Source of the DNA: Sedimentibacter sp. MB31-C6
GTDB lineage: Bacteria > Bacillota > Clostridia > Tissierellales > Sedimentibacteraceae
DNA: 64,000 bases
Assembly: GCF_035934735.1 (NCBI RefSeq)
Contig: NZ_CP142396.1
Location: 1-64,000 of the forward strand
Direction of reading: 5' to 3'
Positions 1 to 8,556 of this stretch are shown here, one piece after another. Each line of letters opens with the position of its first letter. Position 1 is the stretch's first letter. The notes under the pieces are model-generated. The model made no database searches, was not told the origin of the DNA, and was given only the letters and a program-made list of their open reading frames with translations. A program made the translations under genes and the position numbers.

Positions 1-1098
1 ATGAAACACGCTAAAAGAGTTTTATTCTTTATTTTTTTTATTACAGTATTATTTATAGCTGTTTTTTTTGGTTATGATTTAAAAACCAATCCATATAAAT
101 TTCTAACTAAAAATAATGATTTGGTTGTTGAAGCTGAAGCAAAATATATAATTCCAGGTGGTCAAACTATAGGTGTTGAATTAAAAACAGAAGGTATTTT
201 AGTGGTAGGATTAGCTGATATAGTAAATACTGATAAAGTTTCTACTTCACCAGCAAAATTGGCTGGTATGCAAATTGGAGATAAGATTTTAAGTATTGAT
301 TCTATTAGATTTGAAGATGCAGAAGATATTATAAAATATACTGAAAGTAAAGGAATTAAAGATTATTCAATAACATATGAAAGAGAGGGTAAAATATACA
401 ATTGTAATATTACACCTGTGCAAATATATAAAAGCAATGAAATAAAGTTTGGATTTTGGGCCAGAGATGATATTGCAGGAATTGGTACGGTAACATTTGT
501 AGATCCTGAAACAGGTAGATTTAGTGCAATTGGACATGGAATAGCTGATGCAGATACAGGTAAATTAATAGACATAAAAACAGGAGTAATTTCAAAAGCA
601 AATATAACAAGTATAAAGTTAGGCAAAAAAGGTGAACCGGGTGAAATTATTGGTTATATATTAAGAGACGAAAAAAGTCTTGGAACCGTAGAAAATAACA
701 CAAATTTTGGTGTTTATGGAAATATTAATAAAAATGGTATGAATTATTTTAAAAATGACTTAATTGAAGTTGGATCAAAAGAGGAAATGACTTTAGGTCC
801 AGCAGAAATATATTCCTGCGTTAATAATGAAACTAAAATATATAATATAGAAGTTACTAAAATATTTTATCAAAATAAACCTGATGAAAAAAGTTTTGTG
901 ATAAAAATAGTAGATGATGAACTCTTAGGGTTAACTAATGGTATAATTCAAGGAATGAGTGGTTGTCCTGTGGTTCAAAATAATAAAATTGTTGGAGCTG
1001 TTACACATGTTTTTATGAATGATCCTACAAAGGGATATGGTATATATATAGAGTGGATTTTTAATGAATTTAATAGTAATGAAAAGCTTGAAATATAA
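1..1098 (+). CDS. spoIVB: SpoIVB serine peptidase (sporulation signal)
   Basis: SpoIVB is secreted by the forespore and cleaves SpoIVFA, which triggers pro-sigma-K processing in the mother cell. The 365 aa protein has one N-terminal membrane segment (about residues 8–24), a PDZ domain (about 50–135, beginning near the IPGGQ motif) and an S55 peptidase domain. The catalytic His is visible in SAIGHG (H179) and the catalytic Ser in GMSG (S320). The following GCP replaces the GSP of B. subtilis but is not the nucleophile. The tail AVTHVFMNDPTKGYGIYIEW is typical of the family. It lies directly upstream of spo0A, the conserved order in Firmicutes. The ATG is the first base of the window, so its ribosome binding site and promoter are not visible. 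Identification is secure. Confidence 0.95.
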   Translation: MKHAKRVLFFIFFITVLFIAVFFGYDLKTNPYKFLTKNNDLVVEAEAKYIIPGGQTIGVELKTEGILVVGLADIVNTDKVSTSPAKLAGMQIGDKILSIDSIRFEDAEDIIKYTESKGIKDYSITYEREGKIYNCNITPVQIYKSNEIKFGFWARDDIAGIGTVTFVDPETGRFSAIGHGIADADTGKLIDIKTGVISKANITSIKLGKKGEPGEIIGYILRDEKSLGTVENNTNFGVYGNINKNGMNYFKNDLIEVGSKEEMTLGPAEIYSCVNNETKIYNIEVTKIFYQNKPDEKSFVIKIVDDELLGLTNGIIQGMSGCPVVQNNKIVGAVTHVFMNDPTKGYGIYIEWIFNEFNSNEKLEI

Positions 1099-1309
1099 AA
1101 AAACGCAGTTTTCTTCAAATATCCGTATATTTTTGTATAGCAATAATATATTATTTATAAAGGAAGTTAAAAATAGTTTTTATTTAGAAAAAATACTATT
1201 ATAATAGAATTTTTTAAAGGATTTAAATTATTTTTAGAAAAAAAAAGGGTTTTTTATATTTTAAGCGTATAATATAAGTGAGCAATTAATTTATTATTAG
1301 GGGGAAAAA

Positions 1310-2104
1310 ATGATAAAAAAGGTTAATGTTGTAATTGCGGACGACAATAAAGAGTTTAGACTTATTTTAAAGGATTTCTTGATGAGCAAAAATATGTTTG
1401 ATGTTGTAGAAATGGCAGAAGACGGAATAAAAGCCATTGAGGCTGTAGAGGAATATGAGCCAGATATATTAATATTAGACATTATAATGCCTCATCTAGA
1501 TGGATTGGGGGTGTTAGAAAAACTACACAAAAAGGAATTGAAAAAATATCCGAAAGTAATAGTTTTATCAGCTGTTGGACATGATAAGGTTACACAAAGA
1601 GCAATTAATATGGGAGTAGATTATTATATAGTAAAACCATTTAATTTTGAATCATTCGCAGAAAGATTGATTCAGATATCTGAATTTGAAACATCGAGAG
1701 TTCAAAGTAAAAATCAAGAAATAGCATATAAGGAAAAAGTTAGTGCAGAAGTTAGTTTAGAAGTTAAAATAACTGAAATTTTGCATGAAGTTGGAGTTCC
1801 AGCTCACATTAAAGGTTATCAGTACCTGAGAACATCTATCCTTGATGTAGTTAATAATATTGATTTATTAGGTGCCATAACAAAGGAATTATATCCTATG
1901 ATTGCTAAAGAATATAATACAACATCTAGTAGAGTTGAAAGAGCAATTCGCCATGCTATAGAAGTTGCTTGGACTAGAGGTAAAATTGAAACTATTAACA
2001 ACATATTTGGATATACAATTCACAACAATAAAGGTAAACCAACTAATTCAGAGTTTATAGCAATGATAGCTGATAAACTTAGATTAGAACAAAAGGTATC
2101 TTAA
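1310..2104 (+). CDS. spo0A: Spo0A sporulation master response regulator
   Basis: Spo0A is the phosphorelay-controlled transcription factor that commits cells to sporulation. The 264 aa protein has an N-terminal receiver domain with acidic pocket D11/D12, phospho-acceptor D57 in [12 protein letters not shown], and conserved K109 in YIVKPF. The C-terminal Spo0A DNA-binding domain (about 150–262) contains the recognition-helix region [13 protein letters not shown]. The start follows a GGGGG ribosome binding site, and a TATAAT-like sequence lies at 1268–1273. I found no exact 0A box in the 211 bp upstream. The gene follows spoIVB in the canonical order and is closed by a strong terminator. Length and motifs match the family. 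Confidence 0.98.
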   Translation: MIKKVNVVIADDNKEFRLILKDFLMSKNMFDVVEMAEDGIKAIEAVEEYEPDILILDIIMPHLDGLGVLEKLHKKELKKYPKVIVLSAVGHDKVTQRAINMGVDYYIVKPFNFESFAERLIQISEFETSRVQSKNQEIAYKEKVSAEVSLEVKITEILHEVGVPAHIKGYQYLRTSILDVVNNIDLLGAITKELYPMIAKEYNTTSSRVERAIRHAIEVAWTRGKIETINNIFGYTIHNNKGKPTNSEFIAMIADKLRLEQKVS

Positions 2105-2130
2105 ATTCTAATAAATAAAATTATATGCAT

Positions 2131-2166
2131 ACTCCTTGTTTTGACTATAAAACAAGGAGTTTTTAA
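2131..2166 (+). terminator. Intrinsic terminator of spo0A
   Basis: The 12-bp stem ACTCCTTGTTTT/AAAACAAGGAGT closes on a 6-nt loop and is followed by a short T-run. It lies 27 bp after the spo0A stop codon. Confidence 0.9.
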
Positions 2167-2189
2167 AAATAATCAATTTGTTAAATAAC

Positions 2190-2218
2190 TTGACAAAAAC
2201 ATTTATTATTATTACAAT
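2190..2218 (+). promoter_or_regulatory. Sigma-A promoter of nudF
   Basis: A TTGACA -35 element (2190–2195) and a TACAAT -10 element (2213–2218) are separated by exactly 17 bp. They lie just after the spo0A terminator and upstream of the Nudix gene. Confidence 0.8.
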
Positions 2219-2282
2219 TAAGCAGATACTATTAAACTATTGAATAAAATTAAATGGAATTGCATATGGATAGGAGGCAATT

Positions 2283-2807
2283 TTGAATAAAGAAATAACT
2301 GTAAAAAGCGAAAAAATTTTTGAAGGAAAAATACTTAACTTAAGAATTGATACAGTTGAACTAGAAAATCAAAAATATGCAAAAAGAGAAATAGTTGAAC
2401 ATAAGGGAGCCTCTGCTATAATTGCATTAACTGAAAAGAATGAGATAATTTTAGTTCGACAATATAGAAAAGCTGTAGAAGACTTTTTATATGAATTGCC
2501 GGCAGGCATAATCAACTTAGCAGAAGAACCAGAGGAATGTGCAGCACGAGAACTGAGGGAAGAAACAGGTTTTGAAGCTAAAAAAATTACAAAAGTCTTT
2601 GAATTTTATTCTTCACCTGGGTTTTCAAATGAAAAAGTTCATTTGTACATGGCAGAGGATTTAACATATGTATCAACTAAATTTGATGAAGATGAATTTA
2701 TTGAAATATCAACATTTAGTAAAGAAGAAGCAAGGAAAATGTTAGAGACCAATAGTATTACTGATAGCAAGACTTTATTAGGATTATTATATTGGTTAAA
2801 TTCATGA
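2283..2807 (+). CDS. nudF: Nudix hydrolase, ADP-ribose pyrophosphatase type
   Basis: This enzyme hydrolyses ADP-ribose and related nucleoside diphosphates to AMP and a sugar phosphate. The 174 aa protein contains a perfect Nudix box (GX5EX7REUXEEXGU) at residues 75–97. The preceding RQYRKAVEDFLYELPAG is characteristic of the NudF/YqkG group. The start is TTG, supported by AGGAGG 5 nt upstream. The gene has its own near-consensus promoter and sits between spo0A and spoIIM. In B. subtilis nudF is likewise close to spoIIM and xerD. The exact substrate is inferred from the family. Confidence 0.9.
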   Translation: MNKEITVKSEKIFEGKILNLRIDTVELENQKYAKREIVEHKGASAIIALTEKNEIILVRQYRKAVEDFLYELPAGIINLAEEPEECAARELREETGFEAKKITKVFEFYSSPGFSNEKVHLYMAEDLTYVSTKFDEDEFIEISTFSKEEARKMLETNSITDSKTLLGLLYWLNS

Positions 2808-2820
2808 TAGTACGAATTAA

Positions 2821-2870
2821 ATCTCCTGTACAAGCATATTATTAAGTAAAGCTTTCAGGAGGTTTTTTTT
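2821..2870 (+). terminator. Terminator-like hairpin overlapping the spoIIM ribosome binding site
   Basis: CTCCTG (2823–2828) pairs with CAGGAG (2856–2861). The stem can be extended outwards and, through AAGC/GCTT, inwards. It is followed immediately by eight T residues and then the spoIIM ATG. The 3' arm is the spoIIM ribosome binding site (AGGAGG). The structure could terminate nudF transcription, mask spoIIM translation, or do both. Confidence 0.6.
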
Positions 2871-3452
2871 ATGAATAGAACATTAAAGAAGTTAATTTTC
2901 TCAGAAAAAAAAAGATTATTAACTCTTGTTGTTATTTTTGTAATAGCACTTATGCTTTCTGCATTAATTTTTCTTGTAACAGAGCATGATAATTTTGCAA
3001 GTATTAATTATTTAAGCATAAGTAAAATGACGTTAACAGAAATATTTCTAAAAACTTTGAAAAAAAATTTAATTTATTTTATATCTATTATTCTACTTAC
3101 TTGTATTGGAAAAAGTAATATTATTAATGGTTTATTTGGACTAATTTCAATTTACTACGGATTATCAGTTATATATATGATTAGAGCTATGCAATTTAAT
3201 AAAGTCTACTTCATATTTATATTTACTGACTATTTTATTTTCTTCCCACTTCTTTTTTATTTTACATATATTTCAAGCTCTGTATCAAAATATACAAAAA
3301 AAACAAAAAATGTAGAGACTATTTCACATAAATTTGATATAATTATATCTAGTTACATTAAATTATCATTTATATATATAGGGATTATTATTGCATATAG
3401 TTTTAGTTACAGTTATTTTATTTTATTATTAAGTAGATTGTTGGTGAGATAA
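2871..3452 (+). CDS. spoIIM: SpoIIM-like stage II sporulation membrane protein
   Basis: SpoIIM, with SpoIID and SpoIIP, remodels septal peptidoglycan for forespore engulfment. This 193 aa protein is highly hydrophobic, with about five membrane segments and a short basic N-terminus (MNRTLKKL). I assign it mainly from size, topology and position: it lies between nudF and the xerD-like gene, as in many clostridia and in B. subtilis. Its primary sequence is divergent and very rich in Ile, Phe, Tyr and Lys. The stop codon overlaps the next start (TAATG), so the two genes are probably translationally coupled. The start follows AGGAGG by 8 nt, but that site lies inside a hairpin. Confidence 0.7.
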   Translation: MNRTLKKLIFSEKKRLLTLVVIFVIALMLSALIFLVTEHDNFASINYLSISKMTLTEIFLKTLKKNLIYFISIILLTCIGKSNIINGLFGLISIYYGLSVIYMIRAMQFNKVYFIFIFTDYFIFFPLLFYFTYISSSVSKYTKKTKNVETISHKFDIIISSYIKLSFIYIGIIIAYSFSYSYFILLLSRLLVR

Positions 3453-4327
3453 TGAATAATTATATTGAAATTTACAAAAGATATCTAAATTCTAAGAATT
3501 TAAGCGTGAATACTGTGAGTTCATATATCTATGATCTGAAAAGTTTTAACAACTATTTAGAAAATAATTATTATATCGAAATTATTAATACAAAAAAAGC
3601 ACAAATATTAACTTACCTTGTTGATTTACAGAAACAAGGTAAAAGCTCATCAACTATTGCAAGAACAATTTCTGCATTGAAAAATTTTTTTAATTATTTA
3701 AAGATGGAGAAAATTATTATTGAAAATCCTGCTATGAGTATACATAGCCCTAAACAAGTTAAGAAAATACCATCTATTTTGTCCGAGAATGAAATAAACA
3801 TTTTGATGAATCTACCAGATATAAACACTTTTAAAGGAAGTAGAGACAATGCTATATTGGAACTTTTGTATTCATCAGGTATTAAAGTTACAGAATTAAT
3901 AAACATCAATACTAAAGATGTAAATTTAAATGCAGGAATAATTACTATAAAAGGTGCTAAAGAACGTATACTTCCATTAAGCAAATATTCAAAGAAAGCC
4001 ATTATTAATTACATAAACAATTTTAGAAATAATAAATGTAAAGAAGATAATGATTTCTTATTTATTAATATATATGGAGGTTCTATTTCTCGTCAAGGAA
4101 TTTGGAAAACACTGAAATTTTATGAAAAGCAAATGGATTTGAATAAAGAATTATCTCCACAAGTATTGAGAAATTCTTTTGCCGTTCATTTGATTTCCCA
4201 CGGAGCAGATCTTTGCACTGTACAAGATCTACTTGGTTTAACAAGTTTAGGGGCAACACAGAATTATATGCAAAACATAGAATATAAATCACTTGAAGTT
4301 TTTGAAAGAACATTTCCAAGAGCATAG
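3452..4327 (+). CDS. XerD-like tyrosine recombinase with degenerate active site
   Basis: The 291 aa protein has the full XerC/XerD length: a SAM-like N-terminal core-binding domain (1–95) and a C-terminal catalytic fold ending in the typical FPRA. It sits where xerD normally lies, between spoIIM and deoB. Compared with XerD, the first catalytic Arg is Lys (K145 in SSGIKVTEL), the HxxR His is Gln (Q237 in SPQVLRNSF), and the LGH His is Leu (L263 in LLGLTS). The hairpin Lys (KGAKER), R240 and nucleophile Y272 remain. Three independent losses suggest it binds DNA but recombines poorly or not at all, or works with a partner. A fully intact paralogue is encoded at 45.8–46.8 kb. The start overlaps the spoIIM stop by 1 nt. 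Confidence 0.85.
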   Translation: MNNYIEIYKRYLNSKNLSVNTVSSYIYDLKSFNNYLENNYYIEIINTKKAQILTYLVDLQKQGKSSSTIARTISALKNFFNYLKMEKIIIENPAMSIHSPKQVKKIPSILSENEINILMNLPDINTFKGSRDNAILELLYSSGIKVTELININTKDVNLNAGIITIKGAKERILPLSKYSKKAIINYINNFRNNKCKEDNDFLFINIYGGSISRQGIWKTLKFYEKQMDLNKELSPQVLRNSFAVHLISHGADLCTVQDLLGLTSLGATQNYMQNIEYKSLEVFERTFPRA

Positions 4328-4353
4328 ATAAAACATAGATAAGGAGTAGACAA

Positions 4354-5532
4354 ATGATAAAAAGAGTAATTTTAATAGTTTTAGACAGTGTCGGTATAGG
4401 AGAATTGCCAGATGCTGCCCAATATGGTGATATCGGTAGCAATACAGTAAAAAATATTTATAAAAATATAGACGGTTTTGCTTTACCTAATTTAGAAAAA
4501 TTAGGGCTTTTAAATATCGAAGGTCTAAAAGAAATAAAAAAAGCTGATGAATTTGACGCAACAGTTGGCAGATGTAATGAGAAATCAAATGGAAAGGATA
4601 CAACTACGGGTCATTGGGAAATTAGTGGTATAGTATTAGACAAACCATTCCCTACATACCCTAATGGTTTTCCTGATGAAATAATTAAAGAATTTGAAAG
4701 CAAAGTTGGAAGAAAGACAATAGGCAATTATCCAGCTTCTGGCACAGAGATAATTAAAATATTAGGTAAAGAGCATATAGAAACTGGAAAACTTATTGTA
4801 TATACTTCCGCTGATAGTGTATTTCAAATTGCAGCCCATGAAGATATCGTTCCTTTAGATGAGTTATATAAAATTTGCGAAACAGCTCGTCAATTACTTA
4901 AAGAAGAGCACGGTGTCGGAAGAGTTATTGCTAGACCTTTTATAGGAACAGATGGGAACTTTGCCAGAACAAAAAATAGAAAAGATTTTTCCCTAGAACC
5001 TCCAAAGGATACAATGCTTGATTATCTTAAAAAGAATAACAAAGAAGTTTATGCTATAGGAAAAATCGAAGACATTTTTGTAAATAGAGGAATTACGCAA
5101 TCTAATCACACAACAAATAACAATGATGGAATTGAAGCTACTATATCTACAATTAAAAAAGATTTCGAAGGATTAATATTTACAAACCTTGTAGACTTCG
5201 ATATGATTTATGGTCATAGAAACGATAAAGAAGGTTATGCAGAAGCTTTGAAATATTTTGATAATAAATTACCTGAAATAATTAATGCTTTAAATAAGGA
5301 TGATATATTGATAATAACAGCTGATCACGGATGTGATCCAACTACTGATAGTACAGATCATTCAAGAGAATATATACCTTTAATAATATATGGAGATAAA
5401 ATAAAGGATAACAATAATATAGGAACTCTTGATACTTTTGCTTGCATAGGTAAAACTATACTAGACTTTTTTAACATAGAAAATAATTTAGAAGGCTACA
5501 GTATCAAGGGAAATATTTCGGACATTTACTAG
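4354..5532 (+). CDS. deoB: Phosphopentomutase
   Basis: DeoB interconverts ribose (or deoxyribose) 1-phosphate and 5-phosphate in nucleoside salvage. It is a Mn-dependent member of the alkaline phosphatase superfamily. The 392 aa protein shows the metal-binding start (D11 in [11 protein letters not shown]), the phospho-acceptor loop DTTTGHWE (Thr at about 84–85), and the C-terminal metal ligands in [10 protein letters not shown] and [11 protein letters not shown]. Length is normal. AAGGAG precedes the ATG, and the gene follows the xerD-like gene by 26 bp, so it is probably co-transcribed. B. subtilis has the same xerD–deoB order. Confidence 0.97.
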   Translation: MIKRVILIVLDSVGIGELPDAAQYGDIGSNTVKNIYKNIDGFALPNLEKLGLLNIEGLKEIKKADEFDATVGRCNEKSNGKDTTTGHWEISGIVLDKPFPTYPNGFPDEIIKEFESKVGRKTIGNYPASGTEIIKILGKEHIETGKLIVYTSADSVFQIAAHEDIVPLDELYKICETARQLLKEEHGVGRVIARPFIGTDGNFARTKNRKDFSLEPPKDTMLDYLKKNNKEVYAIGKIEDIFVNRGITQSNHTTNNNDGIEATISTIKKDFEGLIFTNLVDFDMIYGHRNDKEGYAEALKYFDNKLPEIINALNKDDILIITADHGCDPTTDSTDHSREYIPLIIYGDKIKDNNNIGTLDTFACIGKTILDFFNIENNLEGYSIKGNISDIY

Positions 5533-5554
5533 GAAATAGACTAATACACTAATA

Positions 5555-5564
5555 TTTCGACAAA
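5555..5564 (-). promoter_or_regulatory. Consensus 0A box upstream of dacF
   Basis: Read on the minus strand this is TTTGTCGAAA, a full match to the Spo0A-binding consensus (TGTCGAA core). It lies 130 bp upstream of dacF in an otherwise plain intergenic region. Spo0A control of dacF is inferred. Confidence 0.5.
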
Positions 5565-5616
5565 ATCTTATATTGTTCAAGCTCAATACAATCTATTGAT
5601 TATTTAACAAAAAAAC

Positions 5617-5645
5617 ACTTATTAAGTAATATTTACTTAATAAGT
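5617..5645. repeat. Perfect 12-bp inverted repeat between deoB and dacF
   Basis: ACTTATTAAGTA and TACTTAATAAGT flank a 5-nt spacer. There is an A-run on the left but no T-run on the right. It could be an operator, or a terminator only for minus-strand transcripts. It lies about 50 bp upstream of the dacF start. Confidence 0.6.
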
Positions 5646-5694
5646 ATATATAAAAAGAATATGGTTATTATAATTCGTAAAAGGAGGTAATTTT

Positions 5695-6855
5695 ATGAAG
5701 AAAAAAATAGCCATATTGTTTTTTTTAGTGGTACATATAATGAGTACCTTGACATTTAATGTGTATGGAGCAGAGGCAGAAAATCTGCAATCTAAATCTG
5801 CAATTTTAATAAATGCAGATGATGGTCAAGTGCTTTTTGAGAAAAATAGCAATGATAAAATGGCCCCTGCAAGTATAACAAAAATAATGCTGTTAGTATT
5901 AATTTCAGAAAAACTGGACAGCGAAGATTTGAAATTAGAGCAGGAAATGACTATATCAGAAAATGCAGCTGGAATGGGTGGGAGTCAGATATACTTAGAA
6001 GCATATGAAGTTCAAACTGTTGAATCTATACTTAAAGCAATATGTATGCGTTCAGCAAATGATGCTTCTGTAGCAATGGCAGAATTCATGTATGGCTCTG
6101 TTGAAGGTTGTGTTAAAGCAATGAATGATAAAGCACAGGAGCTCGGTATGACAAATACAAAATTTATAAATGTAACTGGTTTACCCGAAGAAGAACACTT
6201 AACAACTGCTCATGATATAGCAATAATGACAAAAGAGTTACTGAAATATAATTATGTAAACGAATATTTGCTAACTTGGATGGATTCAGTTTATGTAGGT
6301 AAAGAAAAAGATTCTGAGCAAGTTTTAGTTAATACAAATAGACTTATAAACAATTACGAAGGTCTTATTGGTGGTAAAACTGGTTACACTACAGAAGCTA
6401 AATACTGTCTTTCAGCAGCAGCTAAAAGAAATGATACTACTTTAATCGCAGTAGTCCTTGGCTGCGATAATACAAAAATTAGATTTAACGAAGTCTCCCA
6501 ACTTCTAAATGAAGGTTTTGCTAATTATAAAAATCTATTATTTCATAAAAAAAATGAAATCATTACATCTTCACCTGTTTATTGCGGAAAAGAAGATACA
6601 TTTAATTTAATTAGTAAAGAAAATATTTATTATTTCACTAATAGTGATTGCAAGATGGAAGATTTTAATTTAGAATATATTATAGATGAAAATTTAAAAG
6701 CACCTTTAACAATAGATTCTCCTGTTGGCAAAGCAATACTTACAAAAGACGATCAGATTTTAGGTGAATATGAACTTTACCCAGAAAAAGAAATTGTTAA
6801 AGAAGGATTTTTCAAATTTTATTTTAATAATATAGTAAAAAACATCATTGAGTAA
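5695..6855 (+). CDS. dacF: D-alanyl-D-alanine carboxypeptidase, DacF type
   Basis: This penicillin-binding protein (peptidase S11) removes the terminal D-Ala from peptidoglycan stem peptides. DacF acts in the forespore during cortex synthesis. The 386 aa protein has a signal peptide (about 1–26, VYGAEA), the nucleophile motif SITK (S60, K63), SAN (120–122) and KTG (228–230), followed by a C-terminal beta-rich domain and a possible amphipathic anchor. AGGAGG precedes the ATG. An exact 0A box and a 12-bp palindrome lie upstream. A GTATA–N14–GGTTATTATA sequence (5644–5672) is a weak sigma-F-like candidate. In many relatives spoIIA follows dacF; here scpA follows. Confidence 0.92.
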   Translation: MKKKIAILFFLVVHIMSTLTFNVYGAEAENLQSKSAILINADDGQVLFEKNSNDKMAPASITKIMLLVLISEKLDSEDLKLEQEMTISENAAGMGGSQIYLEAYEVQTVESILKAICMRSANDASVAMAEFMYGSVEGCVKAMNDKAQELGMTNTKFINVTGLPEEEHLTTAHDIAIMTKELLKYNYVNEYLLTWMDSVYVGKEKDSEQVLVNTNRLINNYEGLIGGKTGYTTEAKYCLSAAAKRNDTTLIAVVLGCDNTKIRFNEVSQLLNEGFANYKNLLFHKKNEIITSSPVYCGKEDTFNLISKENIYYFTNSDCKMEDFNLEYIIDENLKAPLTIDSPVGKAILTKDDQILGEYELYPEKEIVKEGFFKFYFNNIVKNIIE

Positions 6856-6884
6856 GGTTAAAATATTAAAACAGAGGTATTAAA

Positions 6885-7604
6885 ATGGATTATTCCGTTA
6901 ATTTAAACATGTTCCAAGGTCCTTTTGATCTTTTGTTTCATTTGATTGAAAAAAAAGAAATTGATTTATACGATATACCTATATCAGAAATAACTGAACA
7001 ATATTTAATTTTTCTTGACCAAATGAGACAATTCAATATGAATATAACAAGTGAATTCATTCTAATGGCATCTACCCTTATCGAAATAAAGTCAAAAATG
7101 TTACTGCCTCAAAAAGAGAAAAATGAAGATCCTAGATTAGAACTTGTTAATAAATTATTGGAATATAAAATATTTAAAGAAGTAACAGAAAAATTAAAGG
7201 AATATGAAAGTGAAAGTAGCTATTATTTTTCTAAACCAAAGGAAGAAATGGCAATTTCCTCTGATGTGAAAATTGAACAACTTTCATTAAATGAAATTAA
7301 TATATACGAGTTATATAATATTTATATTTCTTTAATTAAAAATCAAAACTTAAAGATTGAACATGAAAGTAATTTTAAAATATATCGTGAAAATTATAGT
7401 GTTAAAGATTGTATAGAAGAATTAACAAACATTATTAAAAAAAATGGTCGTGTTTCATTGTTCAATACTTTTAAGAATAAAGGTATTATTACAAGAGAAT
7501 ATGTAATAACATCCTTTTTAGCAGTATTAGAACTTTCAAATAAACAAGGAATTAAGGTATATCAAAATGATACCTATAGTGATATATTGTTAATTGCTAC
7601 TTAG
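6885..7604 (+). CDS. scpA: Segregation and condensation protein A
   Basis: ScpA is the kleisin subunit of the Smc–ScpAB condensin that compacts and segregates the chromosome. The 239 aa protein starts with the diagnostic FQGPFDLLFHLIEKKEIDLY. An N-terminal helical region binds the Smc neck, a charged middle region follows, and the C-terminal winged helix (about 165–239) contacts the Smc head. Motifs and length match the family. AGAGG precedes the ATG, and scpB follows after 12 bp in the usual operon. It is 29 bp downstream of dacF. Confidence 0.95.
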   Translation: MDYSVNLNMFQGPFDLLFHLIEKKEIDLYDIPISEITEQYLIFLDQMRQFNMNITSEFILMASTLIEIKSKMLLPQKEKNEDPRLELVNKLLEYKIFKEVTEKLKEYESESSYYFSKPKEEMAISSDVKIEQLSLNEINIYELYNIYISLIKNQNLKIEHESNFKIYRENYSVKDCIEELTNIIKKNGRVSLFNTFKNKGIITREYVITSFLAVLELSNKQGIKVYQNDTYSDILLIAT

Positions 7605-7616
7605 AGAGGAAATGTT

Positions 7617-8147
7617 ATGAATTTAAAAAGTGTGATTGAAAGCTTACTATTTGCATGGGGTGAACCATTAAATATTAATGAAATGTCTAGAATATTAAAT
7701 TCTAAAACTCATGAAATAACCAAAATAATAGATGAAATGATAAATGAATATCATATCGATAAAAATAGAGGATTAATCATTAAAAGGTTCGGCAATTCTT
7801 ATCAGCTAATCACTAAAAAGGAAAATTTTGAATATATACAAAATTTGCTGCAGACAACGGTTAATAAGAGTTTGTCTACTGCCGCAATGGAGACCTTGTC
7901 GATAATTGCATATAAACAACCAGTTACAAAGGTTGAAATTGAACTTATTAGAGGCGTAAAATGCAGTCAAGTTATAAAGGGCCTCTTAGATAAAAATCTT
8001 ATTAAAGAAGTTGGAAGATTAGATAAACCAGGAAGACCTACAATATACGCTACAACAGATGATTTCTTAAAGCACTTTGGTTTAAAATCGATTGAAGAGC
8101 TTCCTGCCTTAAAAGTTGAATTTGAAGGAGATAAAGAAGCAACATAA
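7617..8147 (+). CDS. scpB: Segregation and condensation protein B
   Basis: ScpB dimers bind the central part of ScpA and regulate the Smc condensin. The 176 aa protein has two tandem winged-helix domains: residues 1–85 (SVIESLLFAWGEPLN at the start) and 86–165 (ETLSIIAYKQPVTKVEIELIRG, then GRPTIYATTDDFLKHFGL). These motifs are diagnostic. The gene overlaps a strong terminator hairpin at its own stop codon, suggesting that the dacF–scpA–scpB transcript ends here. The ATG is preceded by GAGAGGA. Confidence 0.95.
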   Translation: MNLKSVIESLLFAWGEPLNINEMSRILNSKTHEITKIIDEMINEYHIDKNRGLIIKRFGNSYQLITKKENFEYIQNLLQTTVNKSLSTAAMETLSIIAYKQPVTKVEIELIRGVKCSQVIKGLLDKNLIKEVGRLDKPGRPTIYATTDDFLKHFGLKSIEELPALKVEFEGDKEAT

Positions 8148-8168
8148 AACTATGTTGCTTTTATTTTA
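8137..8168 (+). terminator. Terminator overlapping the scpB stop codon
   Basis: A perfect 10-bp stem AAGCAACATA/TATGTTGCTT with a 4-nt loop is followed by TTATTTTAT. The scpB stop lies in the stem and loop. The most likely ATG of the next reading frame (8152) lies in the 3' arm. Confidence 0.8.
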
Positions 8169-8556
8169 TAAAATGGGAATATTGATTTCTATTATAATAT
8201 TAATCGGGGGATTGTTTTTTATTTATTTTAATATAAAAATTAATTTTAAAGCTTTTACCACATATTCATATATATGTATTTCTATTGATATAGTAATTCT
8301 TAAAAGGAAAATAAATTTTAAGAAAAAGTTATTTTATAATATTCTTATTAGAAAATTATTTAAAAATGAAAAAAAAGATACTATAGAAAGATACAAAAAC
8401 TATATGAATTATTTGAAATACTCAAAATACATTTATAAAATGTTCATAATCAAAAATATATATATTTATACAGAATGTTTAGATGATTATAATTCTTTTG
8501 TAATTGAATTTGATATTGTAAATAATATTTTGAAAAGATCTTTACTTAATGGATAA
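8152..8556 (+). pseudogene. Small membrane protein, probably truncated (DUF2953/YtfI position)
   Basis: This frame encodes about 134 aa: one hydrophobic segment (about residues 8–30) followed by a Lys/Ile/Tyr-rich basic stretch with no motif I recognise. In B. subtilis the gene before ytfJ is ytfI (DUF2953, about 200 aa), so by position this may be its remnant. The stop codon lies in the first copy of a tandem palindromic repeat, suggesting the C-terminus was lost on repeat insertion. Alternative starts are TTG 8116 (overlapping scpB) and ATG 8173. None has a well-spaced ribosome binding site, and ATG 8152 lies inside the scpB terminator. It may not be expressed. Confidence 0.45.

Noticed and set aside
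951-972. Apparent loss of the SpoIVB catalytic serine (GMSGCP instead of GMSGSP)
   Set aside because: The nucleophile is the first Ser of the motif (S320), which is present; the second position varies in the family.
3452-4327. Sequencing error as the reason for the degenerate XerD-like active site
   Set aside because: Three separate codon-level substitutions in an intact frame with otherwise normal family sequence are not explained by a single error.
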